Shown piece after piece: positions 53,523-62,065 of a stretch of DNA of 64,000 nt (its first letter is position 1; every line of letters starts with the position of its first letter). The notes beneath the pieces were generated by a model, which was given only the letters and a program-made list of their open reading frames with translations, did no database searches and was not told where the DNA came from. This DNA comes from Aureimonas phyllosphaerae. Lineage in GTDB: Bacteria > Pseudomonadota > Alphaproteobacteria > Rhizobiales > Rhizobiaceae. The position numbers and the translations under genes are program-made. The stretch spans positions 1-64,000 of the forward strand of contig NZ_FOOA01000018.1 in NCBI RefSeq assembly GCF_900113065.1. The letters are read 5' to 3'.

Positions 53523-54638
53523 TCAGTGAGCTGCCGCAAGCTCCGCGACGGAGTCGGACAGGATGACGTTGCCCTCGAAGATCCGACGGGCGGTCCGGAT
53601 GAGGCTCGCCCGGCGCACGGTGCCGTCCTCGGCGGTCTCGAGTTCGATGTCGATCTTGCCGCTGGGATGCTCGACGAGGACGGTTCCCGTGCCGTCGACG
53701 TCGTCGGCGGCTGCAAGATCGAACGCGATGGTTCCCGGGGTGCGGGCCGCGACGGCCACGCACAGCGCGCCGGTGACGGCGTGCGCCTTGTGGGTGCGGT
53801 GGGGCACGAGGTAGCGCGAGGTGATCGTGCCGTCCGTTCGGCGCGGCTCCGACAGGATCCCGATCTTGGGCACGACGGCGTTGGACACGTCGCCAAGACC
53901 CATTCGCCGCCCGGCCTCGCGGCGCATGATCTCAAGCCGTCCGAAGAGGTCGCGCCGGGCGTCGAGCTCGTCCGGCGTCTCGTTGCCAGCCAGCCCGAAG
54001 TCGGCGGCGCGCACCAGCATCATCGGCATGGCGTAGTCGACGAGGCTCACCTCGATGCCATCGATCGTCTCGCGCCGCTCGCCCGTCGGGAACAGGCCGC
54101 TCGTCTTCGAGCCGGTCGCGTCGAGGAACGTCAGCTTGATGGGAGCCGCCGATCCGGCGACGCCGTCGATCTCGGCGACGCCGTCATAGGTCACGGCGCC
54201 GCCCGGCGTCTGCACCACCGCGTGGATGCTCTTGGCCGTGTTGCGGTTGAAGATGCGGACCGTGGTCTCGCTCTCTCCGGGTTGGACGAGACCGGCCTCG
54301 ATCGCGAAGGGACCGACGGCCGACAGCATGTTGCCGCAGTTGGGATTGGTATCGACCACGGCCTGCGTCACGCCGACCTGGGCGAAGAGGTACTCGACGT
54401 CGATATCGGGACGCTCGGACGGCGAGATGATCGCGACCTTGCTGGTCAGGGGGTCGCCGCCACCGATGCCGTTCACCTGGAGCGGATCGGGCGAACCCAT
54501 CATCTCGATCAGCACACGATCGCGGTTGGCGGGATCGGCTGGAAGGTCGCGTTCCAGGATGAACGGACCACGCGACGTTCCACCCCGCATTAGAACGGTG
54601 GGAATGCGCTTGCGCGGGAAATGCGACTGGATCGACAT
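53523..54638 (-). CDS. PrpF/GalD-family isomerase (4-oxalomesaconate tautomerase-like)
   Basis: 371 residues from ATG 54638. The two-domain diaminopimelate-epimerase fold is indicated by IPTVLMRGGTSRGPFI near the start and NPNCGNMLSAVGPFAIEAGL with the candidate catalytic cysteine. Members include PrpF (trans-aconitate isomerase) and GalD (oxalomesaconate tautomerase). First gene of the tctCBA operon, 35 bases upstream of tctC. It suggests the imported solute is, or becomes, an unsaturated tricarboxylate. It is divergent from the LysR gene. Confidence 0.88.
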   Translation of the reverse strand: MSIQSHFPRKRIPTVLMRGGTSRGPFILERDLPADPANRDRVLIEMMGSPDPLQVNGIGGGDPLTSKVAIISPSERPDIDVEYLFAQVGVTQAVVDTNPNCGNMLSAVGPFAIEAGLVQPGESETTVRIFNRNTAKSIHAVVQTPGGAVTYDGVAEIDGVAGSAAPIKLTFLDATGSKTSGLFPTGERRETIDGIEVSLVDYAMPMMLVRAADFGLAGNETPDELDARRDLFGRLEIMRREAGRRMGLGDVSNAVVPKIGILSEPRRTDGTITSRYLVPHRTHKAHAVTGALCVAVAARTPGTIAFDLAAADDVDGTGTVLVEHPSGKIDIELETAEDGTVRRASLIRTARRIFEGNVILSDSVAELAAAH

Positions 54639-54667
54639 GGCTCTTGCGTCCGATGCACCAATGACCT

Positions 54668-54683
54668 GTATTGATGCGAATAC
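54668..54683. promoter_or_regulatory. LysR binding-site candidate
   Basis: GTATT, six bases, AATAC: a perfect dyad in the 95-base divergent region, 30 bases from the prpF-like start and 51 from the lysR start. The surrounding sequence is clearly AT-richer than the genes, as expected for the promoters. The spacing is one base from the canonical T-N11-A form. Confidence 0.4.
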
Positions 54684-54733
54684 GCCGGACAAGCTGAGAC
54701 GTTAAATGCAAAGATTCAGAGGTTTGTTGCGAC

Positions 54734-55675
54734 ATGAGCATCAATTGTGAAATGCTGGACCTCAGGGCCTTCCTTGCTGTCGTCGAGCTGGAGGGGTTTC
54801 ACAAGGCCGCGGAGGCGCTCAACCTCTCCCAGCCCGCGTTGACACGGCGGATCCAGAAGCTGGAGGCGGCGGTGGGTGCCTCGCTTCTGGAGCGAACGAC
54901 CCGCCGCGTGGCGCCGACCGCGGTCGGGCGTGAACTCGTGCCCCTCGTCAAGCGTATGCTCGACGAGTTCGACACCTCGCTCTTCTCGGTGCGCGAGCTC
55001 GGGCAGCGGCAGTCGGTGGTGGTGACGATCGCCTGCCTGCCAACGGCGGCCTTCTACTTCCTACCGCGCGTCATCAAGCGGTTCAACGAGCAGTACCCGC
55101 AGATCCGTTTCCGGATCCTCGATCTCAGCGCCTCGGACGGACTTGCGAGCGTCGCGCGCGGTGAGGTCGAGTTCGGCATCAACCTGTCGGCCTCGTCCGA
55201 TCCCGACCTCCAGTTCATGCCGCTGATGGACGATCCGTTCGTATTGGCGTGCCGGAAGGACCATCCGCTGGCCGCAACGGGAGGCCCGATCCGGTGGTCC
55301 GAGCTGGAGGGACACCGACTCATCACCGTCGGGCGCACCAGCGGCAACCGGACGCTGCTCGACGCGGCGCTGGCGCGTTCGAACCTGCGCCTGCAGTGGT
55401 TCTACGAGGTGACCCATCTGTCGACCTCGCTCGGCCTCGTTGAGGCCGGTCTCGGGGTTTCTGTGCTTCCAAGCTTGGCGACGCCGCAGGACGATCATCC
55501 CTACCTCACCACTCGTCCGCTGGTGGAGCCGGACGTGTCGCGGTCGATCGGAGTGGTGCGCCGTCGCCAGAGCCGCTTGTCACCCGCCGCGGGACATTTT
55601 CTTGAAATGCTTCTGGGGGAATGGCGCGAAGTCACTGACGACCCAGGCATCCCATCGGTGAGCCGGATGGGTTGA
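54734..55675 (+). CDS. LysR-family transcriptional regulator
   Basis: 313 residues. The winged helix-turn-helix is at residues about 8-66 (AFLAVVELEGFHKAAEALNL, SQPALTRRIQKLEAAVGASL), followed by the LysR effector-binding domain (VVTIACLPTAAFYFLPRVIK, LGLVEAGLGVSVLPSLA). It is divergent from prpF-tctCBA and is probably its activator, responding to the imported carboxylate or an intermediate. Confidence 0.93.
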   Translation: MSINCEMLDLRAFLAVVELEGFHKAAEALNLSQPALTRRIQKLEAAVGASLLERTTRRVAPTAVGRELVPLVKRMLDEFDTSLFSVRELGQRQSVVVTIACLPTAAFYFLPRVIKRFNEQYPQIRFRILDLSASDGLASVARGEVEFGINLSASSDPDLQFMPLMDDPFVLACRKDHPLAATGGPIRWSELEGHRLITVGRTSGNRTLLDAALARSNLRLQWFYEVTHLSTSLGLVEAGLGVSVLPSLATPQDDHPYLTTRPLVEPDVSRSIGVVRRRQSRLSPAAGHFLEMLLGEWREVTDDPGIPSVSRMG

Positions 55676-55771
55676 ACCAACCCTCAGTCGCCCCTCGTGC
55701 CGTAAATATTCCGCCTGAAGCATCAAGGTTAAGCAACGTTGCATTTATCGCAAGTCGAAAAGCATGCCAGT
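55676..55771. other. AT-richer gap between lysR and the IS element
   Basis: Holds a 10-base perfect palindrome GCAACGTTGC at 55733-55742, whose CAACGTTG core resembles LacI-type operators. No LacI gene is in the window, so it may be a relic of a locus disrupted by the IS. Confidence 0.35.
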
Positions 55772-55846
55772 GGTCCTGACCCGTGAAACTGGTCCGGACT
55801 GTGTGAGAATTTTCGGGCACGTTTTCTCGACGAGAGGAGAGAGCCG

Positions 55847-56157
55847 ATGCCCAAGAAACGGTTCACGAACGAGCAGATCGCCTTTGCCCTGCGGCCAAGC
55901 GGAGAACGGCACGCTGGTTGGCGAGATCTGCCGCAGTTCGAGCGAAGACCGATCGGTCCAGTGGATCGATCGGCGCGAGAACGGGCGTTGCCGAGGCGAC
56001 GTTCTATCGCTGGAAGAAGGTCTATGCCGGGATGGGCGTTTCGGAGATCCGGCGCCTGAAGCAGCTCGAAGAGGAAAACGCGAAGCTGAAGCGGCTGGTC
56101 GCGGATCTCAGCCTGGACAAGACGATGCTGCAGGATGCCCTGCAAAAAAAGTGGTGA
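55847..56157 (+). pseudogene. IS3-family orfA, frameshifted with an internal insertion
   Basis: Opens MPKKRFTNEQIAFALR, then an extra base near 55894 shifts the frame (the continuation ENGTLVGEICR is in another frame). About 45 foreign bases (near 55935-55981) interrupt the helix-turn-helix. The frame then resumes VAEATFYRWKKVYAGMGVSE and the coiled-coil LKQLEEENAKLKRLVADLSL to the stop at 56157. Confidence 0.82.
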
Positions 56158-56984
56158 AGCCCGTCCGGCGCCGCGAGGCAAGTCCGGCACTTTCAAGCGG
56201 CGTTCGCCGTGTCAGAGCGCCGGGCCTGCCAAGCCAGCGGCTTTGGACGGGCCTCCTATCGCTACAAGTCGCGCCGCGATCTTAGCGCCGGCGCTGCGCA
56301 TGCGGTTGAAGGACTTGGCCGCGAGCCGGGTTCACTATGGGTACAGACGTCTGCACGTCCTGCTCCAGCGGGAGGGCTGGGTGATCAACCACAGCCAAGT
56401 CTATCGGCTCTACAGCGAGGAAGGGCTGTCGAGCCGCACGCGCAGCCCGAAGCGCCGTCGGTCATCGCGGTACAGGGTGGGGCGGGCTGCAGCGGAGCAT
56501 GCCAACAAGGTCTGGTCGATGGACGCGCGTGTCGGACCGGCTGTTCGACGATCGGCCGTTCCGGATCCTGACGATCCTCGACTGCCATACGAGAGAAGCT
56601 CTTGCGACCTGTGCGAGGACGAACTTTCGGGCGTATCAGGTCACCGAGGAACTCGACCGGCTGGTCGCCCTTCGCGGCAAGCCGACGAGCATTCGGGTGG
56701 ACAACGGCCTGGAGTTCGCCGGTCGAATGCTCGACCAGTGGGCCTACCTGAACAAGGTCGAGTTGGACTTCTGGAGGCCTGGAAAGCCGACGGACAACGC
56801 CTTCATCGAGGCGTTCAATGCCCGCCTGGGCAGCGAATGCCTCAACGCCTCTTGGTTCCTGTCCATAGCCGATGCCCGGTCTCGGATCGAAGCCTGGCGG
56901 AATGACTACAACCACCACCGTCCGCATACGAGCCTGGGCAACTTGACCCCGGCCGAGTTCGTGGATCAACTCAGAAGAGCTTGA
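56154..56984 (+). pseudogene. IS3-family orfB (DDE transposase), multiple frameshifts
   Basis: The transposase reads in pieces across three frames: VKPVRRREA from 56154, then FAVSERRACQASGFGRASYR, then LKDLAASRVHYGYRRLHVLL, and finally SDRLFDDRPFRILTILDCH to the stop at 56984. Breaks fall near 56190, 56300 and 56525. The last piece holds the second and third catalytic residues (RVDNGLEF, FIEAFNARLGSECLN); the first catalytic Asp (WSMD) is out of frame with them. Confidence 0.85.
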
Positions 56985-57096
56985 GAACTCTCATGACGCC
57001 TGGGCCAGAGTCCGGGTCAGGACCGGTGGAAAGCTTCCGGTCCGCTTTCGGACAAGGATTGGCCAGAACTGACATCGGCGATTGTCAGTCGATCCA

Positions 57097-57192
57097 TCAG
57101 ACCGGGGTGCCGAACACCAGCACGTAAATGAGGATCGAGCCGACCATCCTCAGCATGCCGTCGATCATGTTGGCTTCGAAGATGATGTCCAT
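57097..57192 (-). CDS. Possible 31-residue membrane peptide or C-terminal gene scrap
   Basis: From ATG 57192, reading MDIIFEANMIDGMLRMVGSI and ending YVLVFGTPV; one hydrophobic helix. No convincing ribosome-binding site (a GGAAGG lies about 14 bases upstream). It may be the tail of a membrane protein whose body was lost when the IS arrived. No family recognised. Confidence 0.25.
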   Translation of the reverse strand: MDIIFEANMIDGMLRMVGSILIYVLVFGTPV

Positions 57193-57253
57193 GTCGCGTG
57201 CTACGCCTTCCGGCGACGCAAGGTCAAAGTGACCAGTCACAACACTCACTTGA

Positions 57254-57267
57254 TGAAGGAAATTTTT
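57254..57267. promoter_or_regulatory. AT-rich motif upstream of the GNAT-RpiR-ROK operon
   Basis: TGAAGGAAATTTTT. Its first 13 bases recur exactly at 60177-60189 ahead of nanE. It contains GAAATTTTT, one base from a GAAA-N-TTTC dyad. An inverted repeat GTGAC-CA-GTCAC (57229-57240) lies just upstream. Candidate binding site for the RpiR protein of this operon. Confidence 0.4.
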
Positions 57268-57320
57268 ACCGATAGATCTATGATGAAGATAATCGACATG
57301 AGGCCGTGATGGAGCGAGCG

Positions 57321-58445
57321 ATGACAACCGACGCGGAGCGGATCGGATGGCTGATGCGCATGGCCTTCGGCATGACGGAGGCGCGCACCCGCGAGTATCT
57401 CGATCACGTCGGGACTGACAGTTTCCTTGTTCTTCGCTCTGGAAAGGAAGTGTCGGCTTGTGCCGCTCTTCTTCCGACACGCCACCGGTTCGGCGGCGGA
57501 TGGGTGCAAGCTGCCAACATCGCCCACGTCGCCATTGCGCCGGAAGCCCGCGGAGGAGGTCTCGCCAGGCCGTTGGTGAACGGCTTGGCCGAATTCGCCC
57601 AGGAGGGCGGGGCCGCCATGGTCACGCTTTTCGCCTCCGCGCGCCCGGTCTACCGCAAGTGCGGCTTCGAGCTGGCGGGAAGTGAGATTGTCTACGAGGC
57701 GGAAACACAGGCACTGCCGCTGCGGACCGATCTGGCGTTCGCATCCGTCGCGCTCGATGATCCGAGATTACGCGAGGCGTACGATGCCAAGACGATCATC
57801 GAGGCCGGCCTGCTCGATCGAACGCAGGCGCACTGGCATGAGATCATCCGGGAGCCGCGCGACGGCCTATCCGCATTTGTCATCGGGGAGGGGCCACTCT
57901 CCGCCTACGTGATCCTCGATGCCTCGGATCCAGGTCTGCTGACGGTACGCGACTGGTACGCCAGCACCGGCCGGGAGGCCGCGGCCCTCCTGACGTTCTT
58001 CGGACGCTTTCGTTCCGTCTACCCGCTCGTGAGATGGCACGGCGGGCCACACGACGACCTGGTGGCCGCCATGCCCGACAAGGGGTGGCGGCTTGCGCAC
58101 CAGGAGGACTGGCTTGCCCGCATCCTGAACCCGAAGGCAGCGCTCGAAGCGCGCGGGTATCTCGTGCGTGAAGCGGTCCTAAACCTGCACATTGCGAACG
58201 AAGCGGGGGACGGTTCCGAGATCGCTCTTGAGATCGCAGGGGGGAAAGCCCGGGTCCGGAACGGATCATTGTCCGGCGCCCCATCGCTGACGATCGCGTT
58301 GCCTTTCTTTGCCTCGCTCTTCACCGGCTATCGATCCGCATCGCACCTTCGCCGGCAAGGGCATCTCAAAACGGACGAGGAAGGGGTCCGCCTTGCCGAT
58401 CTCGTCTTCGCCGGTCCTCCTCCATGGCTCGCGGAGCACGTATAG
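57321..58445 (+). CDS. GNAT N-acetyltransferase, Eis-like multidomain
   Basis: 374 residues from ATG 57321, chosen because GGAGCG lies 5 bases upstream; ATG 57309 and GTG 57306 are also in frame. The acetyl-CoA motif is HVAIAPEARGGGLARPLVNG (residues about 70-89). After the first GNAT domain come a second GNAT-like region and a C-terminal sterol-carrier-like segment (residues about 275-374), the Eis layout. It probably acetylates an amino group; beside amino-sugar genes a sugar or sugar-conjugate substrate is plausible, though Eis enzymes also modify aminoglycosides. Confidence 0.8.
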   Translation: MTTDAERIGWLMRMAFGMTEARTREYLDHVGTDSFLVLRSGKEVSACAALLPTRHRFGGGWVQAANIAHVAIAPEARGGGLARPLVNGLAEFAQEGGAAMVTLFASARPVYRKCGFELAGSEIVYEAETQALPLRTDLAFASVALDDPRLREAYDAKTIIEAGLLDRTQAHWHEIIREPRDGLSAFVIGEGPLSAYVILDASDPGLLTVRDWYASTGREAAALLTFFGRFRSVYPLVRWHGGPHDDLVAAMPDKGWRLAHQEDWLARILNPKAALEARGYLVREAVLNLHIANEAGDGSEIALEIAGGKARVRNGSLSGAPSLTIALPFFASLFTGYRSASHLRRQGHLKTDEEGVRLADLVFAGPPPWLAEHV

Positions 58446-58477
58446 GGTCGCTTCAACGACCACTGGAGACGCATGAC

Positions 58478-59305
58478 ATGTCGCAGGCCCTTCTCGCGAA
58501 GCTGAGGTCGCTCTCGAGCGACATGACGCCCGCCCTCGCACGCGTGGCGGACGCCGTGCTCGCCCAACCGGAGACGACCCTCTATCAAAGCATCACGGAG
58601 CTAGCGGAAACGTCCAACTCCTCCGAAGCCAGCGTCATGCGCTTCTGTCGCGACCAGGGTTTCTCCGGCTTCCAGGACTTCAAGCTCGCGCTCGCCAAGG
58701 AACTGGCGACCGACAACCGGGCAGCAGGTGCCGGGGAGCCAACCGACGACATTCAGCGGCTCGTCGAAACGGCGGTTGTGGCGCTGCGTGAGACCGAGCA
58801 GTTGATCGTGCGGGCCGACATTGCAACCGCGGCCGAACGCCTCCTGCGGGCGAACCTGGTCGAGAGCTTCGGGGTCGCCGCCTCCGCGATCACGGCGCAG
58901 TATCTGGCCTACAAAATGTCCCGCGTCGGTCGCGTCTGCCGGTCACACTGCGACGCCTCGCTCGCCATCATGGCGGCCGGCACGGCGCCCGGGGATACAG
59001 TCCAGGTCGTCGTGTCCAGTTCGGGATCGACGATCGACGCGGTACGCGTCGCCGAGGTCGCACGGTCGAGCGGCGCCTTCGTGATCGGCATCACCAACCG
59101 GGCGAAGAGCCCGCTGGTCGCGGCATGCGACCTGACCCTCGTGGCGTCCTGGCCCGAGACACCACTCACCGGCGGGGCCTTCCCGTCCAAGATCAGCCAA
59201 CTGCTCATCGTCGATGCCCTGATCGGGGAAATGGGTCGCCAAGACCCCCGTCGCCTCGCCACGGCTGAGAGAACCGCGGAAGTCGTCAGTGACCGAAGTT
59301 TCTAG
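58478..59305 (+). CDS. RpiR/MurR-family transcriptional regulator
   Basis: 275 residues from ATG 58478 (GGAG 10 bases upstream). The N-terminal helix-turn-helix covers about residues 1-77 (SITELAETSNSSEASVMRFC) and the C-terminal SIS sugar-phosphate-binding domain about 105-245 (SFGVAASAITAQYLAYKMSR, VVVSSSGSTIDAVRVAEVAR). It probably senses an amino-sugar phosphate such as ManNAc-6-P and controls the surrounding genes. It overlaps the ROK kinase gene by 17 bases. Confidence 0.92.
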   Translation: MSQALLAKLRSLSSDMTPALARVADAVLAQPETTLYQSITELAETSNSSEASVMRFCRDQGFSGFQDFKLALAKELATDNRAAGAGEPTDDIQRLVETAVVALRETEQLIVRADIATAAERLLRANLVESFGVAASAITAQYLAYKMSRVGRVCRSHCDASLAIMAAGTAPGDTVQVVVSSSGSTIDAVRVAEVARSSGAFVIGITNRAKSPLVAACDLTLVASWPETPLTGGAFPSKISQLLIVDALIGEMGRQDPRRLATAERTAEVVSDRSF

Positions 59306-60179
59306 CCTGCCCGTCCGGGCCATCGACATAGGTGGTACCAAGATCGCGCTCGCCACCGTCGAGGGAACGAGCGTCTCGAACCGACACCAGTTCGCGACGC
59401 CGCGCACCGGCCGGGGCATGGATCTCGTCGCAGCGATCGCCGACGCCCTCCGCCGCATGCCCGGAGACGGTCCGGTGGCGGTCGCCACGACGGGAATGGT
59501 GGACGAGGGTCGCCTCACGGCGCTCAACCCGAACACGCTACCGATCGAGAATGGCTTCCCTCTCGTGGACATGCTCGCCGAGGCCATCGGGACCGTTCCG
59601 CTCCTCGTCAACGACGCCCAAGCCGCGGCCTGGGGCGAGTATCGCTACGGTGCCGGTTGCGGTTGTTCCAACTTCGCGTTCATGACCGTCTCCACGGGCA
59701 TCGGGGCCGGCATCGTGGTGAACGGTGAGCTTCTTGTCGGACGGCGCGGGCTCGCCGGGCATCTTGGGCACGTCGTGGCCGACCCAAATGGCCGGCGCTG
59801 TGGTTGCGGGCGGCAGGGTTGCCTGGAGACGATGGCTTCCGGAACGGCGCTGGCGCGCTTGGGTAGCGACGCGCTCGGGGAGGCGATCGGTGCACCGGAA
59901 CTCTTCTCCGTCGCGGCGGGCGGAAACGGGATCGCGAACACGGTCATCCGGACTGCTGCGCGCCATGTCGCCAACTCGCTCGGCGACTTGTCCGCTGTCT
60001 GCGACGTCGAACGCATCGCGCTTGGTGGCGGTGTGGGGCTCGCGCCGGGCTTCCTTGAACTGGTGCTCGATGCCCTCAAGGAACTTCCGCAGACCTTCCG
60101 GCGCGACGTCGTAAGGGCCGAGGCGGGACCCGATGCAGGTCTTGTCGGTGTCGCCGCGCTTGCCCGCCAAATGCGGTGA
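59289..60179 (+). CDS. nanK: ROK-family kinase, probable N-acetylmannosamine kinase
   Basis: 296 residues from GTG 59289. The phosphate loop is DIGGTKIALA. The ROK zinc motif CGCGRQGCLE is complete, preceded by GHLGHVVAD. The next cluster gene is NanE, which epimerises ManNAc-6-P, so phosphorylation of ManNAc is the best guess; a glucokinase-type role cannot be excluded by sequence alone. Confidence 0.88.
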   Translation: MTEVSSLPVRAIDIGGTKIALATVEGTSVSNRHQFATPRTGRGMDLVAAIADALRRMPGDGPVAVATTGMVDEGRLTALNPNTLPIENGFPLVDMLAEAIGTVPLLVNDAQAAAWGEYRYGAGCGCSNFAFMTVSTGIGAGIVVNGELLVGRRGLAGHLGHVVADPNGRRCGCGRQGCLETMASGTALARLGSDALGEAIGAPELFSVAAGGNGIANTVIRTAARHVANSLGDLSAVCDVERIALGGGVGLAPGFLELVLDALKELPQTFRRDVVRAEAGPDAGLVGVAALARQMR

Positions 60180-60220
60180 AGGAAATTTTCATTGAGAAAA
60201 AAATATTGACGGAATTATTC
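60177..60220. promoter_or_regulatory. nanE promoter region with paired dyads
   Basis: TGAAGGAAATTTT at 60177 repeats the motif at 57254. Two short dyads, GAAA-N-TTTC (60182-60190) and GAAT-N-ATTC (60212-60220), are centred 30 bases apart, about three helical turns. A TTGACG -35-like hexamer (60206-60211) falls between them. Probable RpiR operator and promoter; the 104-base gap is strikingly AT-rich for this genome. Confidence 0.5.
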
Positions 60221-60283
60221 TTTTAGCCTTAGCTGTGTTTAGCATCGGCGGAGTCGATCCGCACAAGCGCACGAAGGCTTCTT

Positions 60284-60991
60284 GTGACTCCGACACAACT
60301 CTCCAAACTCTCGAACACGCTTGTCGTCTCCTGCCAGGCCGAGCCCGGCCTACCGCTCGACGCACCGACGCATATCGAGGCGCTGGCCCGTTCCGCCGTG
60401 ATCGGCGGTGCTTCGGGACTGCGCATCCAAGGGGTTGCCAACATCCGTGCGGTTCGCGCCGCTACCGATCTTCCGCTGATCGGCCTCCTGAAGGTCGATC
60501 GACCCGGTACCGACGTCTACATCACGCCAACCGTCGCCGACGTCGAAGCGGTCATCGAGGCTGGGGCCGACATCATCGCATTCGATGCGACCGACCGCGT
60601 CCGTCCCGACACAGTCGCCACTCTCTGCAAGACGGTAAAGCACGCCGGTCGCCTGTCCATGGCCGACATCAGCACCGCGGCCGAAGGCGTGGCAGCCATG
60701 GAGGCGGGGACGGACATCGTGAGCACGACCATGTCGGGCTACACGCCGCACTCGCGCAAGCTTTTAGGGCCTGACTTCGAGCTGATGCGCGAACTCGCCG
60801 TCGCGGGCGTGCCCTTCGCAGCCGAGGGGCGGATATGGACGGGCGAGGAAGCGCGCCACGCCTTCGAGCTCGGTGCCCGTTTCGTCGTGGTCGGCAGCGC
60901 GATCACCCGGCCAGACATGATCACGCGGCGCTTCATCGACGAGGCACTGCGCAACCCTTCCCGGATGTTCGAAGGACACGCCGCAGAATGA
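60284..60991 (+). CDS. nanE: N-acetylmannosamine-6-phosphate 2-epimerase
   Basis: 235 residues from GTG 60284; TIM-barrel NanE. It interconverts ManNAc-6-P and GlcNAc-6-P. Active-site stretches are VVSCQAEPGLPLD, GLLKVDRPGTDVYITPT (catalytic lysine) and FAAEGRIWTGEEA (catalytic glutamate). It overlaps the next gene by four bases (ATGA). No sialate lyase (NanA) is present in the window, so the pathway may start from ManNAc. Confidence 0.93.
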   Translation: MTPTQLSKLSNTLVVSCQAEPGLPLDAPTHIEALARSAVIGGASGLRIQGVANIRAVRAATDLPLIGLLKVDRPGTDVYITPTVADVEAVIEAGADIIAFDATDRVRPDTVATLCKTVKHAGRLSMADISTAAEGVAAMEAGTDIVSTTMSGYTPHSRKLLGPDFELMRELAVAGVPFAAEGRIWTGEEARHAFELGARFVVVGSAITRPDMITRRFIDEALRNPSRMFEGHAAE

Positions 60992-62016
60992 GCGACACCA
61001 AACGCATCGCCGTCATCGGCGCGGGCTTCATGGGCTCCATGCACGCCTCGATCTTCGCCCGCCTGCGCGGTTGCGAACTCGCCGCCATCGTCGATCCGAA
61101 CACCGCGCTGGCAACAGGTGTCGCCGAGAAGCTCGGCGGAGCGAAGCCTGGCACTGCCAAGGTCTACGCCTCGCATGACGAACTTCTCGCTAACGAGCGG
61201 CTCGACCTGATCAGCATCTGCACGCCCGACAACCTTCATCTCGCACCCGCACTCGCCGCGGCCGAGAAAGGTGTAAACCTCTTCATCGAGAAGCCCATCG
61301 CGTCCTCGCTGGACGAGGCGAGGCAGATCGTCGAGGCCTGCCGCAAAGCCGGCACGAAGCTCGGCATCGGCTACCTTCTGCGCTTCGACCCTCGCTATGC
61401 CCACGCCAAGGAACTGATCGCGACGGGTCGCACGGGCGCGCCGATCCATCTCTACGCCCGCCGCAACAGCGCTCGGACGGAAGGGCCGAAGCGCTACGCC
61501 GGCAAGCTTCCGCTCGCCCTGCACGTCACCGTGCACGACGTAGACCTGGCCCTTTGGATGCTGGAGGGACAGAAGCCCGTCACCGTCTATGCGCAAGAAA
61601 CAGACCGCCTTCTCGGCCCCATCGGGACACAGGACACGATCGCCGCCATTGTCCGCTTCTCCGACGGCACGGTGGTGAACTTCGAGAGTGCTTGGTCGCT
61701 GCCGTCGGGCGCACGGCACATGATCGACGCCCGCCTCGAGTTCATCGGGACCGAGGCCTCCTTCGAGATCCAGTGCGGCGATAGCGGCCTCTACTTCGCC
61801 GACAACGAACGCTCCCAAGAGATCGACACCCAGCACTGGCCGATCGTCGGCGGCAGGGTCGAGGGAGACCTGAAGCGCGAGCTCGAAGGGGTCATCGACT
61901 GGCTCGATGGCGGCAATTCCCCCGTCGCCACGGGAGAGGAGGCGATCGCCTCGCTCGAACTGACGCTGGCCATGATCCGGTCGGCCGAGACAGGCGAGGT
62001 CGTCCGTCTCTCGTAA
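60988..62016 (+). CDS. Gfo/Idh/MocA-family NAD(P)-dependent oxidoreductase
   Basis: 342 residues. The nucleotide-binding motif is GAGFMGSMHAS at the N-terminus and the conserved EKPI is in LFIEKPIASSLDEA (about residue 97). The C-terminal beta-sheet domain has HVTVHDVDLALWMLEG with the catalytic histidine-type position. Members oxidise sugars or inositols. The nan-cluster placement suggests a sialic acid or amino-sugar derivative, perhaps an anhydro form, as known for some relatives. Confidence 0.9.
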   Translation: MSDTKRIAVIGAGFMGSMHASIFARLRGCELAAIVDPNTALATGVAEKLGGAKPGTAKVYASHDELLANERLDLISICTPDNLHLAPALAAAEKGVNLFIEKPIASSLDEARQIVEACRKAGTKLGIGYLLRFDPRYAHAKELIATGRTGAPIHLYARRNSARTEGPKRYAGKLPLALHVTVHDVDLALWMLEGQKPVTVYAQETDRLLGPIGTQDTIAAIVRFSDGTVVNFESAWSLPSGARHMIDARLEFIGTEASFEIQCGDSGLYFADNERSQEIDTQHWPIVGGRVEGDLKRELEGVIDWLDGGNSPVATGEEAIASLELTLAMIRSAETGEVVRLS

Positions 62017-62065
62017 GTGCAGTCCAGCCACGGGTGGCAGCGCCACTTTCAAGAGGAATTGAAGC

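Larger units (their letters stand above)
55772..57024 (+). mobile_element. Degenerate IS3-family insertion sequence (IS407-like)
   Basis: About 1.25 kb bounded by imperfect terminal inverted repeats: left end GGTCCTGACCCG and right end (read inward) GGTCCTGACCCG, with a further partial match (ctGGtCC against ctGGcCC). Inside are remnants of orfA (helix-turn-helix and leucine zipper) and orfB (DDE integrase). A run of seven A residues at 56144-56150 at the orfA end looks like the programmed frameshift site. Both reading frames carry frameshifts, so the element is inactive. No clear target duplication was seen at its flanks. Confidence 0.85.

Noticed and set aside
60235-60774. Alternative 179-codon plus-strand frame overlapping nanE
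   Set aside because: Arg/His-rich shadow of nanE in another frame; NanE motifs are clear.
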